Assembly: GCA_033808805.1 (NCBI GenBank)
Contig: JAPXMY010000008.1
Span: 1-64,000, forward strand
Length of the DNA: 64,000 bases
Source: UBA1783 sp033808805
GTDB taxonomy: Bacteria; Bacillota_I; Bacilli_A; Erysipelotrichales; Erysipelotrichaceae
Direction of reading: 5' to 3'
A program made the position numbers and the translations under genes. Shown here piece after piece: positions 36,330 through 44,943 of this stretch. Position 1 is the first letter of the stretch, and every line of letters begins with the position of its first letter. The notes beneath the pieces were generated by a model, which worked only from the letters and a program-made list of their open reading frames with translations, searched no databases and had not been told where the DNA came from.

Positions 36330-37811
36330 ATGACAAGACAACTAAATGATCAACAATTGGCAAGAAGAGATAAAATGAATAAGCTGATAGAGATGGGAAT
36401 TCATCCTTTTGGCAATGCTTTTAAAAGAACTCACCTTACCCAGCAGATAAAAGACAGCTATCAGCATTTAGATAAAGAACAGCTGGAACAGGAAAATGTT
36501 ACCGTTAAAGTAGCAGGCAGAATCATGTTCAAGCGTCGCATGGGTAAACTGGGCTTTATGCAGATCCAAGATAGAAGCGGTATGATTCAAATCGTTGTCA
36601 ACAGAGGTGTTGTTGGCGATGAGATTTATGAAGTTTTCAAAATCAATGATGTCGGTGATTTTGTCGGTATTGAAGGAACAGTAATGAAAACTGATTCTGG
36701 TGAACTGTCAGTAAGAACTGCTGTTTATACTCACCTGAGTAAATCTTTAACTCCTCTGCCAGAAAAATTCCATGGTCTTACCAATGTTGAAGAAAGATAC
36801 AGAAGAAGATATGTTGACCTGTTTATGAATGAAGATTCAAAAAGAATTGCCTTTTTACGTCCAACGATTATCAAGACCATTAGAAATTATATGGATTCAC
36901 TTGGTTTTACGGAAGTAGAAACTCCTGTCTTGACTACACTATTAACCGGAGCTTCAGCTAGACCATTTGTCACCCATCACAATACTCAAGATTTAGACAT
37001 GTATCTGAGAATCGCTTTAGAGTTACCTTTAAAAAGACTTCTTGTCGGTGGTATGGAAGCAGTCTATGAAATTGGCAGAACCTTCAGAAACGAAGGAATG
37101 AGTCCAATGCACAATCCTGAATTCACCTTGATGGAAGCTTATCTAGCTTATTCCGATTTAGAAGGGATGATGGAATTGACTGAAGGAATGTTTACTAAAA
37201 TTGCCCAGGTTGTTGGAAAAGATAGTTTTAATTTCAATGGAAATGAAATTACTATCAAAGCTCCTTTTAAAAAAGTTTCCATGGTAGAAGCTATCAAAGA
37301 AGAAACAGGAATTGATTTTACTAAAGAAATCACTTTCCAAAAGGCTGTAACTTATGCTAAAGAAGCAGGTATTGAAGTAGAACCACACTTCTCTGTTGGT
37401 CATATTATCAACGCTTTCTTTGAAAAATATGTTGAAGATAAACTGATTCAGCCAACCTTCCTTTATGGTCATCCAGTAGAAATCTCTCCACTGACCAGAG
37501 CAAATGAAAATGATCCTCGATTTGTTGATCGCTTTGAACTGTTTATTGGCGGCAAAGAATTTGCCAATGCCTATACCGAGTTAAATGATCCTATTGACCA
37601 GTTAGAAAGATTTGAAAATCAGATTAAAGAAAGACAATTAGGCAATGATGAAGCCAATGATATTGATATGGACTTTATCGAAGCTTTAGAATATGGTATG
37701 CCACCAGCTGGAGGCATCGGTTATGGTATTGATAGAATGATTATGCTCTTTGCGGAAGCTGAATCTATTAGAGAAGTCATTTTATTCCCTACTATGAAAC
37801 CATTAGATTAA
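36330..37811 (+). CDS. lysS: Lysyl-tRNA synthetase, class II
   Basis: This 493-residue class II synthetase has an N-terminal OB anticodon-binding domain (VAGRIMFKRRMGKLGFMQIQD). Motif 1 follows (SLGFTEVETPVL), then motif 2 (RTFRNEGMSPMHNPEFTLME) and motif 3 (GIGYGIDRMIMLF). It charges tRNA-Lys in the cytoplasm. Expression is controlled by the T-box leader directly upstream. Ribosome site AAAGGAG. A strong terminator follows, and just beyond it the sequence changes to the accessory island. Confidence 0.96.
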   Translation: MTRQLNDQQLARRDKMNKLIEMGIHPFGNAFKRTHLTQQIKDSYQHLDKEQLEQENVTVKVAGRIMFKRRMGKLGFMQIQDRSGMIQIVVNRGVVGDEIYEVFKINDVGDFVGIEGTVMKTDSGELSVRTAVYTHLSKSLTPLPEKFHGLTNVEERYRRRYVDLFMNEDSKRIAFLRPTIIKTIRNYMDSLGFTEVETPVLTTLLTGASARPFVTHHNTQDLDMYLRIALELPLKRLLVGGMEAVYEIGRTFRNEGMSPMHNPEFTLMEAYLAYSDLEGMMELTEGMFTKIAQVVGKDSFNFNGNEITIKAPFKKVSMVEAIKEETGIDFTKEITFQKAVTYAKEAGIEVEPHFSVGHIINAFFEKYVEDKLIQPTFLYGHPVEISPLTRANENDPRFVDRFELFIGGKEFANAYTELNDPIDQLERFENQIKERQLGNDEANDIDMDFIEALEYGMPPAGGIGYGIDRMIMLFAEAESIREVILFPTMKPLD

Positions 37812-37818
37812 AAAACAT

Positions 37819-37846
37819 AAGTTCTCTGATTTTGAGAACTTTTTTC
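37819..37846 (+). terminator. Terminator of lysS
   Basis: AAGTTCTC (37819-37826) pairs with GAGAACTT (37834-37841), followed by Ts. Confidence 0.85.
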
Positions 37847-37849
37847 AAA

Positions 37850-37962
37850 ACATCAATAGATAATTAAGTCTTTATTGATAATTGGGGAACTTTATGATGG
37901 TATTTCACTATAAAAGTTCAATTTTTGGAAACTAGCACTTCCAGAAATTGAACTTTATTTTT
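37850..37962 (+). mobile_element. Decayed mobile-element end (left copy)
   Basis: The stretch from 37850 to about 37919 aligns with 46680-46752. Both have ACAT-two bases-ATAGAT, an AT-rich spacer, ATTGGGGAACT, and AAAAGTTC about 20 bases later. The right copy codes for the tail of a protein just before this block; here that frame is lost. Next to it is a strong hairpin, AAAGTTCAATTT (37913-37924) with AAATTGAACTTT (37945-37956), and TGGAA/TTCCA inside. I read it as a remnant 3' end of an insertion sequence of unknown family. Confidence 0.45.
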
Positions 37963-37999
37963 AAGTATAGACAAAATAACCTTTATTTAAATTAACAAA

Positions 38000-39579
38000 T
38001 TATAATAGTCCTAAAATTACTCCTATAAATCCAGCTATAAAACTTAACGCTAGACAAATATAAACACTTTTTTGTTTTTAATTGTTATCTTATAAAACAA
38101 TAAGACACATAATAACGGCAATAATTTTGGCAAGATAGCATCAAAAACTCCTTGTAATCTGATTTCTTTTGCTCCAAATGTCCACATAGGTTTTAAATTA
38201 ATCCCAACAAAACTTGAAGTCATAGCAGCAATAACCATCATACCAACAATGCTTGCTCCCTCAACGAAACTGTTAAATAGATTTGATGATTGTAATTTTG
38301 CAATCAAGGTAGTGCCATATTTATATGCATACTTTAAAAATCCCCATCTTGTTCCCCAAGATAGAATAATTTGAGGAATCAAATAAATAAATGGACCAAC
38401 AATGTTTCCTTCCATTGCTAAACTTGCACCAATTGCTGAAAAAATAATTCGATATGTTCCCTGAAATACCGAATCACCAATACCTGCTAAAGGTCCCATT
38501 AATGCTGTTTTAGTTGCAGTAATAGCCGTTCCAGTCACACTATCATCATGTGCTTTTTTCTCTTCTAAAGCTAAAGCTGCTCCCATTACTAAGTTAGTGA
38601 AATAAGGATGACTATTATAGAACTCACAGTTTCTTTCCATCGCTTCTTGATAACCTTCAGGATTGTCAGCATAAACTTTTCTTAAACCAGGTTCAATTGA
38701 GTAGAGATAACCGATATTGTTATATCCTTTATAGTTGAAACTACCCATGCTTGTAAATGATCTAAAGAACATTTTTCTAAAGTCTTTATCATCAAGAACC
38801 CCTTCTTTTTCTTTGCTCTTATCAAAGGTTAAATTGCCAGTTTCTCCGCTTTTTGTTCTTGTAAGAATAATTACTGCCAATCCTAAAGCTAATAGTGCAA
38901 TTGACATGATATTCATACCCAAATAAGTAGCTAAAACAAAGCCCACTAAAAAATACGGCCACCCTTTTTTTAGTCCAAGAGTTGATAAGATACTAGCCAA
39001 GCCAATTGCCGGTAAAATTCCTGCTGCTGCTTTTAAACCATCAATAGCCCAAGCTGGAACATTATTATAAAATGTTTCTAATGACGTAGAACCAATCAAC
39101 AAGGCAATAAAAGTTGGTAAAAAGAATTGAATTATCATACGAGTAAATATAGACATGTAGTGATATAATTCAAAAGCTTTTACTTTCTTATCTCTAACAG
39201 CTTGTTCTGCTCTTTCGACCCAGATAATATTCATTTGCGTTACTAGGTAGTTTAACATTTGAACTAGAACACCAATTGGATAAGCTAATGCAATACCAAT
39301 CTCCATATTTCCGCCTGATAGTATTGCCATTGCGGTTCCAACCATCCCACCTATATAGGCATTTGGTGGCGAATACGCTCCCATTGCTAATCCACCTAAA
39401 AACATCATCTCTACGCTTCCACCAACTATCAAACCTGTTTGTAAATCTCACATTATCAGGCCTATTAGAGGTCCAGCGAATACCGGACGAGCAATATAAA
39501 TTGCTCCTCCCCACCAGTAAGTTTCAACTGCCATAAAGGCAATAAACAAACTTAGCAACAAAATTTGAATAAAATTCAT
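38000..39579 (-). pseudogene. Mannose-family PTS EIIC-EIID fusion with an in-frame TGA and a frameshift
   Basis: From ATG 39579 (ribosome site GGGGAGG) the frame encodes the EIIC start, through ARPVFAGPLIGLIM. It meets TGA at 39448-39450 where the family has the Gly of a Gly-Asp pair (GGA to TGA), then continues in frame (DLQTGLIVGGSVEMMFLGG). EIIC runs directly into EIID (linker near GETGNLTFDKSKEKEG, then FRSFTSMGSFNYKG) without a stop, so this is a real domain fusion. At an A6 tract (38068-38073) one base is missing. The natural EIID tail (SVYICLALSFIAGFIGVILG) lies in the next frame and stops at 38000. Two lesions suggest a pseudogene. EIIB is two bases upstream. An EIIA of the mannose type is not visible. 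Confidence 0.8.
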
Positions 39580-39581
39580 TA

Positions 39582-40064
39582 TTAAACCTCCCCTCTCTTT
39601 AATTCTTTAATAATGTCAATTTCATTACTATTTGGAACCATGCGATACTCAACTTTTGTATCATATGTTTCTAAACTTAAAATAATATCTTTTTCCTCTT
39701 CTGTTAAAAAAACTGTGCTATAGTATTGTTTTCTTTGCTCCTTGGCATATATTCCACCAATATTAATATTAGGTATCTTTATCCCCTGATCCATTAATTG
39801 GCGATATACTAACGGTGATTTAGCACATAAAAATATTTTTCTATTAATGTTCTCATTAATTATTTCTACTGCTTGCTTTAAGGTGCATACCTCCGTTTGA
39901 ACAGTACCTGAAGCAGCCATTTTAAGTAACATCGTTTGTAACTCATCATTTGCACTTTCATCATCAACAACAATAATTACATCGACTAAATAGCTTTTTA
40001 ACCATGCTGTTGCTACTTGTCCATGAATTAATCTTTCATCTACCCTTGCTAAAACAACTCCCAT
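39582..40064 (-). CDS. PTS mannose/fructose/sorbose family EIIB
   Basis: This 160-residue cytoplasmic protein has the RVDERLIHGQV signature, where His14 receives phosphate from EIIA and passes it to the sugar in EIIC/EIID. The length is typical of single-domain EIIB. AGGAGGG lies 10 bases before ATG. It precedes the broken EIICD gene by two bases and follows murQ after 114 bases, so it is the last intact part of the cell-wall sugar operon. Sugar specificity cannot be read. Confidence 0.92.
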   Translation of the reverse strand: MGVVLARVDERLIHGQVATAWLKSYLVDVIIVVDDESANDELQTMLLKMAASGTVQTEVCTLKQAVEIINENINRKIFLCAKSPLVYRQLMDQGIKIPNINIGGIYAKEQRKQYYSTVFLTEEEKDIILSLETYDTKVEYRMVPNSNEIDIIKELKRGEV

Positions 40065-40178
40065 ACTTAACTATCCCTCCTGTTTAGTTACCTGTTTCAA
40101 AGTCTAAAAACTAGCATGAAAAAACATCCTATTCATTTTTTTAATAGTTTAAAGCATTCTAAAAAGAATGTTTGAAGA

Positions 40179-41078
40179 TTACTTATCGTTTAAAGCTTTT
40201 CTTATAAAACCATCGTTTTTAGCCAATTGTTCTTTAGCCGTTTTATAATCAACGCCTGTTAAAATCATTACAATCGATTCTTTAACATTGTTGTCTTCTG
40301 TTTGTTTTAAAGTTGCATCTGCTGTTTCATAATCACAGTCAGTTGCAGCCATTACGATATGTCTACATCTTTCTATTAACTTAATGTTAGTTGGAGTCAT
40401 ATCAACCATTAAGTTTTTGTAAACTTTCCCCATTCCAATCATTGCTGAAGTTGAAAGCATATTAATAATAACCTTTTGACATGTCCCTGATTTTAATCTA
40501 GTTGATCCTGTTAATACTTCTGGTCCAGCATAAACTTCAATTGGATGATCAACCATTTCCCCAATTTCAGAATTCAAATTACAACAGACACAAGCTGTTT
40601 TAGCTCCAAGTTCTTTGGCATATTCAATACCGCCAATACAATACGGTGTTCTTCCTGAAGCTGCTACTGCAACTAGTAAATCTTTTTCACTAAAATTATT
40701 GTCTTTTAAATCCTGAATACACAAATCTTTTCTATCTTCTGCACCTTCTACTGCTTTAAACACGGCATTGTTGCCACCAGCTATTAAACCTAAAAATTCT
40801 GTTGTACACCCAAATGTTGGACCACATTCAACAGCATCGATAATTCCTGTTCTTCCAGAAGTTCCTGCACCCACATAAATAATTCGGCCACCATTTTTTA
40901 AAGTCTCAACCATCGCTTCTACTACTCTCACTATCCGAGGTAGTGCTTTTTTGACTGCTGCAACAACATTCAAATCTTCTTCATTCATTATTTCAACAAT
41001 TTCCAACGTTGATAATGAATCAAGGTTTAACGTTTTTTCATTTCTTTGCTCTGTTCCCAAATTTCTAATGTTAACCAT
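40179..41078 (-). CDS. murQ: N-acetylmuramic acid 6-phosphate etherase
   Basis: This 299-residue SIS-fold enzyme cleaves the lactyl ether of MurNAc-6-phosphate to give GlcNAc-6-phosphate and D-lactate. Family features are present: the LGTEQRNEKTLNLD start, YVGAGTSGRTGIIDAVECGPTFG, VAASGRTPYCIGG, and GPEVLTGSTRLKSGT. It lies 10 bases after the DUF3284 gene in an operon with mupG, EIIA and murP, which supports use of peptidoglycan-derived MurNAc. Confidence 0.95.
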   Translation of the reverse strand: MVNIRNLGTEQRNEKTLNLDSLSTLEIVEIMNEEDLNVVAAVKKALPRIVRVVEAMVETLKNGGRIIYVGAGTSGRTGIIDAVECGPTFGCTTEFLGLIAGGNNAVFKAVEGAEDRKDLCIQDLKDNNFSEKDLLVAVAASGRTPYCIGGIEYAKELGAKTACVCCNLNSEIGEMVDHPIEVYAGPEVLTGSTRLKSGTCQKVIINMLSTSAMIGMGKVYKNLMVDMTPTNIKLIERCRHIVMAATDCDYETADATLKQTEDNNVKESIVMILTGVDYKTAKEQLAKNDGFIRKALNDK

Positions 41079-41088
41079 AATACACCTC

Positions 41089-41529
41089 CTATTTTCTATT
41101 ATTTTTTATATATATGTTGGTTAATTCAATATTTCTAATCGCATTTTGCTCAATCGCTTTAGCTCTAAATTTTTTCCTTAAGTTTCCAAAGTAAGTTCCA
41201 ACAGTTTCTTCTTTATAGTTTGTGCTTTCATAGTATGTCACATAATTACGGTTACCTTCATTACTAAAGTCGTAATAATATAAACACTTTGTGTCTTTGG
41301 TTTCATATTCTACTAAAAAATATTTATCTACAATTAAGGGTCCGATTTTCATTAAAATATCAACAGGTTTCTTTTTGTTGCTAATTGTTTTTACATAACT
41401 ATAACCATCTATTAAAGTTTTTAAATCGACTCTTTTATTTGTACTTTTTTCGATATCTTTAAGCATTACCTCACAAAGATGACTAAAATATTCTTTTGGT
41501 GTAACATCTATTTCTACCTTAACTTTCAT
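41089..41529 (-). CDS. DUF3284 domain protein
   Basis: This 146-residue cytoplasmic protein begins MKVKVEIDVTPKEYFSHLC and contains YYYDFSNEGNRNYVTYYE and LRKKFRAKAI. This pattern matches DUF3284 proteins, which often sit in PTS and sugar-catabolism operons and are START-like in shape; their role is unknown. I start at 41529 (AAAGGA upstream), so it overlaps the mupG end by 11 bases. Position between mupG and murQ implies a role linked to MurNAc use, but nothing in the sequence defines it. Confidence 0.75.
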   Translation of the reverse strand: MKVKVEIDVTPKEYFSHLCEVMLKDIEKSTNKRVDLKTLIDGYSYVKTISNKKKPVDILMKIGPLIVDKYFLVEYETKDTKCLYYYDFSNEGNRNYVTYYESTNYKEETVGTYFGNLRKKFRAKAIEQNAIRNIELTNIYIKNNRK

Positions 41530-42655
41530 CAATTTTCCTTTCCACAAATTTATATAGGTAACCTTCTCTAAATCTACGTAATTTAATAATGTCATCAGTA
41601 TTTGAAATTTTTCCTACAACATTAACTTTTTCATTTTTTTCTTTTTGGATAAACATAACTTTTAACTCACCCGAATAGCGTTTATAAAGTTCATTATCAA
41701 TTGTAATCATTCCAGGCTCTATTTCTATATCATTATTTTTGATGATTGAAGTAGCGAATTCAGCCATTTCCCTAGTAGTTTGAGACCTTAAACAGTCAAA
41801 CGAAGAATCAAAACGGAATTGATGTTCCTTTAATACAATTTCTTTTTCAACATCAGTTATGCTACTAAACAGATTAACTTCTATTTCAACTACTCTATCA
41901 AGTGGTTCTTGTAGTAGATTTAAAATTTGCTTAACCTGAACAAACTCTTCTTCGCTCAACCACTCATCTGCCATCATAAAAGCAGACAAGTCATAATTCA
42001 AATATAAATCAGCTAATATAAAAGAAATTTCTTGATATCTGTGTTTTTCAACTGTGCACAATCCTTCATATATTGGTCCTCTAGGGTTTAAATATGATGG
42101 GATACAGTAATAAACCGGTATACCTTTTTCTTTAAAATATTTATCCTGCTTTTGAGCAAAGGTTTCATCTAAACCTGTGTCAGGTTGAGGGTAAAAATTA
42201 TGACAAGCTCTAATTTCCATTTTTTCATCAATGTCTTTCAATAGTTTGATTTCTTCTTTTATCTCTTGCTTGTTATAAATAGAGGCATTTACAACAACTC
42301 CTTTAAAAGATAGCACTGAATATAGTTTCCTTGTTTTTTCTATATCACTGCCATAATCTATCCTTATAAAATCAAAATCTATTTTTTTCAAACTTTCTAA
42401 TATTTGATTGTTTTCTAAAATTTCATCAAAGAAATAACCACCAATATCAACAGTAACTTCTAACTCCTTTTCTTTAGCAAGTTTAGAAATCAAACCAAAA
42501 GCTTTTATCTGTTCTTTTAAAGGAATTTCAGGTAAATGAATGGTAGTGAAAACTTCATCAAAACCATATTTTGATGCTAACTCTATAGTTTTTTCAACTT
42601 TTCTTTCATACTCATCACTTAAAAGATGAGGATATATTGCAATCGACTTAATCAT
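41519..42655 (-). CDS. mupG: 6-phospho-N-acetylmuramidase MupG (DUF871 family)
   Basis: This 378-residue protein has an N-terminal TIM barrel and a small C-terminal beta domain, as in DUF871. Recognisable segments are IAIYPHLL, FTTIHLPE, DIGGYFF, FDFIRIDYG and HNFYPQPDTGLDETFAQKQ. In Staphylococcus, MupG cuts MurNAc-6P-GlcNAc inside the cell after MurP import. The same operon here has murP-like, EIIA and murQ genes, so the function fits. It overlaps the EIIA gene by four bases (ATGA) and the DUF3284 gene by 11. Confidence 0.9.
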   Translation of the reverse strand: MIKSIAIYPHLLSDEYERKVEKTIELASKYGFDEVFTTIHLPEIPLKEQIKAFGLISKLAKEKELEVTVDIGGYFFDEILENNQILESLKKIDFDFIRIDYGSDIEKTRKLYSVLSFKGVVVNASIYNKQEIKEEIKLLKDIDEKMEIRACHNFYPQPDTGLDETFAQKQDKYFKEKGIPVYYCIPSYLNPRGPIYEGLCTVEKHRYQEISFILADLYLNYDLSAFMMADEWLSEEEFVQVKQILNLLQEPLDRVVEIEVNLFSSITDVEKEIVLKEHQFRFDSSFDCLRSQTTREMAEFATSIIKNNDIEIEPGMITIDNELYKRYSGELKVMFIQKEKNEKVNVVGKISNTDDIIKLRRFREGYLYKFVERKIDES

Positions 42656-43101
42656 TTTCTCTCAATCCTGATGAAATCTTCTTCAAGATAATCAATTTTT
42701 TCATCATCTTTTAATAGCGTTATCTTTTCACCACTCAAAAACACAATAGCAGTAGCTGTATTTCCTGTTTTTTCTTGCAATTTATTAATATCCGTAGTTA
42801 TTAATAAATCTCCTTTTTTAACCCTTTTTCCAACCTTTTTATGAACTTTATTCATACCTTGTATTTTATAAGTTTCCACCCCTATATGAATCATAATTTG
42901 TAATCCATATCTATCTTCAAGACACATTGCGTGGCCACCAGGACAAACTACTTTAACTTCACAATCAAATGGAGCAACTATTCTATTACCAGTTAAAAAC
43001 ATCCCATAACCATCACCCATAGTTTTTTCCGCAATTATTTCATCTGGAAATTTTTCAATATTGAAACATTTACCCTTTGCTGGGCTAGCAAATTCTCTCA
43101 T
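42652..43101 (-). CDS. PTS EIIA, glucose (crr) family
   Basis: This 149-residue protein resembles EIIA-Glc. PAKGKCFNIEKFPDEIIAE opens it, and the two active-site histidines are GGHAMCL (His57) and MIHIGVET (His72), 15 residues apart as expected. It would carry phosphate from HPr to the EIIB domain of MurP, which has no EIIA of its own. I start at 43101 with AAAGGA upstream; an in-frame start at 43119 is less likely. It is the first gene of the EIIA-mupG-DUF3284-murQ-EIIB-EIICD transcript. Confidence 0.9.
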   Translation of the reverse strand: MREFASPAKGKCFNIEKFPDEIIAEKTMGDGYGMFLTGNRIVAPFDCEVKVVCPGGHAMCLEDRYGLQIMIHIGVETYKIQGMNKVHKKVGKRVKKGDLLITTDINKLQEKTGNTATAIVFLSGEKITLLKDDEKIDYLEEDFIRIERK

Positions 43102-43133
43102 ATATCTATTTCCTTTCATTTATCTTGTTTTAG

Positions 43134-43150
43134 TTAATCGTATTAATCGT
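43134..43150. promoter_or_regulatory. Direct repeat upstream of the EIIA gene, candidate AraC-regulator site
   Basis: TTAATCGT occurs twice (43134-43141 and 43143-43150), separated by one base, about 35 bases before the EIIA start codon. AraC proteins bind direct repeats, and an AraC gene heads this locus. A related word TTAACGATAA lies at 44925-44934 upstream of murP. Confidence 0.3.
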
Positions 43151-43340
43151 TAAAATATTCTCTATCTATATAATCCAATCATCTTAAATTAATACTAGTT
43201 CATTATTTAATGATATCTAAAGATAAAGTTTCAAAAAATATTTTTCAATTATTTTTTGATTCAGTATATATTCTTTTTATACCTTTTTAAATTAGTATAA
43301 TTACAACTTTATCTTCAAACTCCATTTCCAATTTCCTTCT

Positions 43341-43374
43341 AAAAATCAAGGCCCGTAATAGCGGACCTTGATTT
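43341..43374 (-). terminator. Hairpin between murP and the EIIA gene
   Basis: AAATCAAGG (43343-43351) pairs with CCTTGATTT (43366-43374), with CCG/CGG inside. On the minus strand it is followed by TTTTTAG. It may end the murP transcript or lower expression of the genes beyond it. The rest of 43102-43394 is AT-rich and without a gene. Confidence 0.65.
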
Positions 43375-43394
43375 CAGGACATTATATTAACAGA

Positions 43395-44759
43395 CTAATC
43401 TCTAAATGAATCTATTGCTGAATCTTTTGCACCTACAAAGAAGGTAATAATTGCGCCAGCAGCAATTGATACAGCATAAGATAAGTAATAAGCACCTGGT
43501 CTAGTGTTGACAAGGCCACCAAGGATACCAGAAACATTCATTGTTACTGCCCCTTGCCCTGGGAATAACCCTAGAACAATTCCACCTACAAATGCGCCAA
43601 GACAAGCGGTAATGAATGGTCTTCCTAATGGTAAAGATACACCAAAGATTAGAGGCTCACCAATACCTAAGATACCAGCAGGTAATCCAGCAATAGCAGC
43701 TTCTCTTAAACCCTTTTCATTTTTGTATCTTAACATTAATCCTATAGCAGCACCTACTTGACCACCACCAGCAAGTGAACAACAAGAATACAATGGCGTA
43801 TAACCTAAGTTCTGGATAAATGTAGTATGAACTGGTGATAAACCATGATGCATACCTGTCATAACTAACGGTAAGAATAATGCTGCAATGATACCAAATG
43901 CAACCGGCCCCACATTATCAAGCAACCATAAGAACAAGTTTGTTACTACATCAGTAACAACTCCAGCAACTGGTTGCAAAATATAAATTGTTGCTAAACC
44001 CACCACAACAATTGATATAACAGGAGGGACGTGGATTTTCAGTGCATCTGGGACTGCTGCTCTTACTTTCTTTTCAACAAGAGCAATCAGTATACCTGCT
44101 ACCATTGCAGCTAAAGTTCCACCACGACCATTAACTATTGTTATTCCAAATAATCCTTGTGTACCAGCTAAAGCACCTAAGTTGATGATGATACCACCAG
44201 CTACTAAACCTAAATAAGGGTTACCACCCATAACTTTAGCAGAAGATGCTGCAACTGCAATGTTCAAATAAGCAAAGAAAGTACTTGCTAAAACATTTAA
44301 CGCAAACATAAATGTTGATTCACTAGGATTAAACAAAGTTAATGCCGGATTGATGTTCCATAAGGTAGTAAATATCTTCATGATACCAAAGATTAAACCA
44401 GCACCAGCAAACACAGGAATTAAAGGTGTAAATACTTTTGAGAAAATCTCAAAGACTCCTGTAGCTGACTTTTTAGTCATTACAGCTTCTCCCACATTTA
44501 CACTAAGTTGAATACCAGGAATTAATTTAATCTCATCACAAACTGTGTCAGCGACACCAGGGCCAACTACAATTTGAGGTTCGGTATCCGTACCTGCAAT
44601 TCTTAGCACCCCTTTAATCGAGGTCAATGCCTCCTTATTAACCTTGCTTCCATCTTTTACCACAACTCTAAGACGAGTCATACAGTTTTCAACAGAAACA
44701 ATATTTTCAGCGCCGCCTAGACCTTCAATAATTAAAATTGATAATTTTTTTTCACTCAT
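43395..44759 (-). CDS. murP: PTS EIIBC, N-acetylmuramic acid (MurP)-like
   Basis: This 454-residue protein has an N-terminal EIIB domain of the glucose family (VENCMTRLR, phosphorylated Cys26), a short linker and a ten-helix EIIC. EIIC includes GMHHGLSPVH and AAIAGLPAGILGIGEPLIFGV, the latter carrying the conserved GxxE sugar site. There is no EIIA domain; the separate EIIA gene downstream fills that role. Linkage with murQ and mupG points to MurNAc or MurNAc-GlcNAc import and phosphorylation. Ribosome site AGGGAG. Confidence 0.9.
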   Translation of the reverse strand: MSEKKLSILIIEGLGGAENIVSVENCMTRLRVVVKDGSKVNKEALTSIKGVLRIAGTDTEPQIVVGPGVADTVCDEIKLIPGIQLSVNVGEAVMTKKSATGVFEIFSKVFTPLIPVFAGAGLIFGIMKIFTTLWNINPALTLFNPSESTFMFALNVLASTFFAYLNIAVAASSAKVMGGNPYLGLVAGGIIINLGALAGTQGLFGITIVNGRGGTLAAMVAGILIALVEKKVRAAVPDALKIHVPPVISIVVVGLATIYILQPVAGVVTDVVTNLFLWLLDNVGPVAFGIIAALFLPLVMTGMHHGLSPVHTTFIQNLGYTPLYSCCSLAGGGQVGAAIGLMLRYKNEKGLREAAIAGLPAGILGIGEPLIFGVSLPLGRPFITACLGAFVGGIVLGLFPGQGAVTMNVSGILGGLVNTRPGAYYLSYAVSIAAGAIITFFVGAKDSAIDSFRD

Positions 44760-44943
44760 AAGCTCCCTTTAAATAAATTATTTATCTCCTTTCCTTAATA
44801 ATGGCTTTTATAGTTTAAGCTTAACTTTTAACATGCAAGCATAAAAATATTATTGTTCTCTTCTTGATTGCATATACCTCTATTAACTAAACTTTACCAT
44901 TTAAGGATCTGATTTAAAATGTTCTTAACGATAAAGTATTTAA

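Noticed and set aside
39448..39450. TGA read as tryptophan by an alternative genetic code
   Set aside because: The conserved residue at this position is Gly, not Trp, and other genes use TGG for Trp and TGA as a stop (for example the merR stop at 47640).
39194..39514. Out-of-frame minus-strand frame of 106 codons over EIIC
   Set aside because: It is a shadow of the EIIC frame; the real protein reads through in the other frame apart from the TGA.
40155..40170. CATTCT/AGAATG hairpin between murQ and EIIB as a terminator
   Set aside because: Six-base stem without a T tract on the relevant strand; probably not functional.
44835..44870. Palindrome TTAAGCTTAA upstream of murP as an operator
   Set aside because: Short, AT-rich and centred on a common restriction-site word; no second copy or promoter fit.
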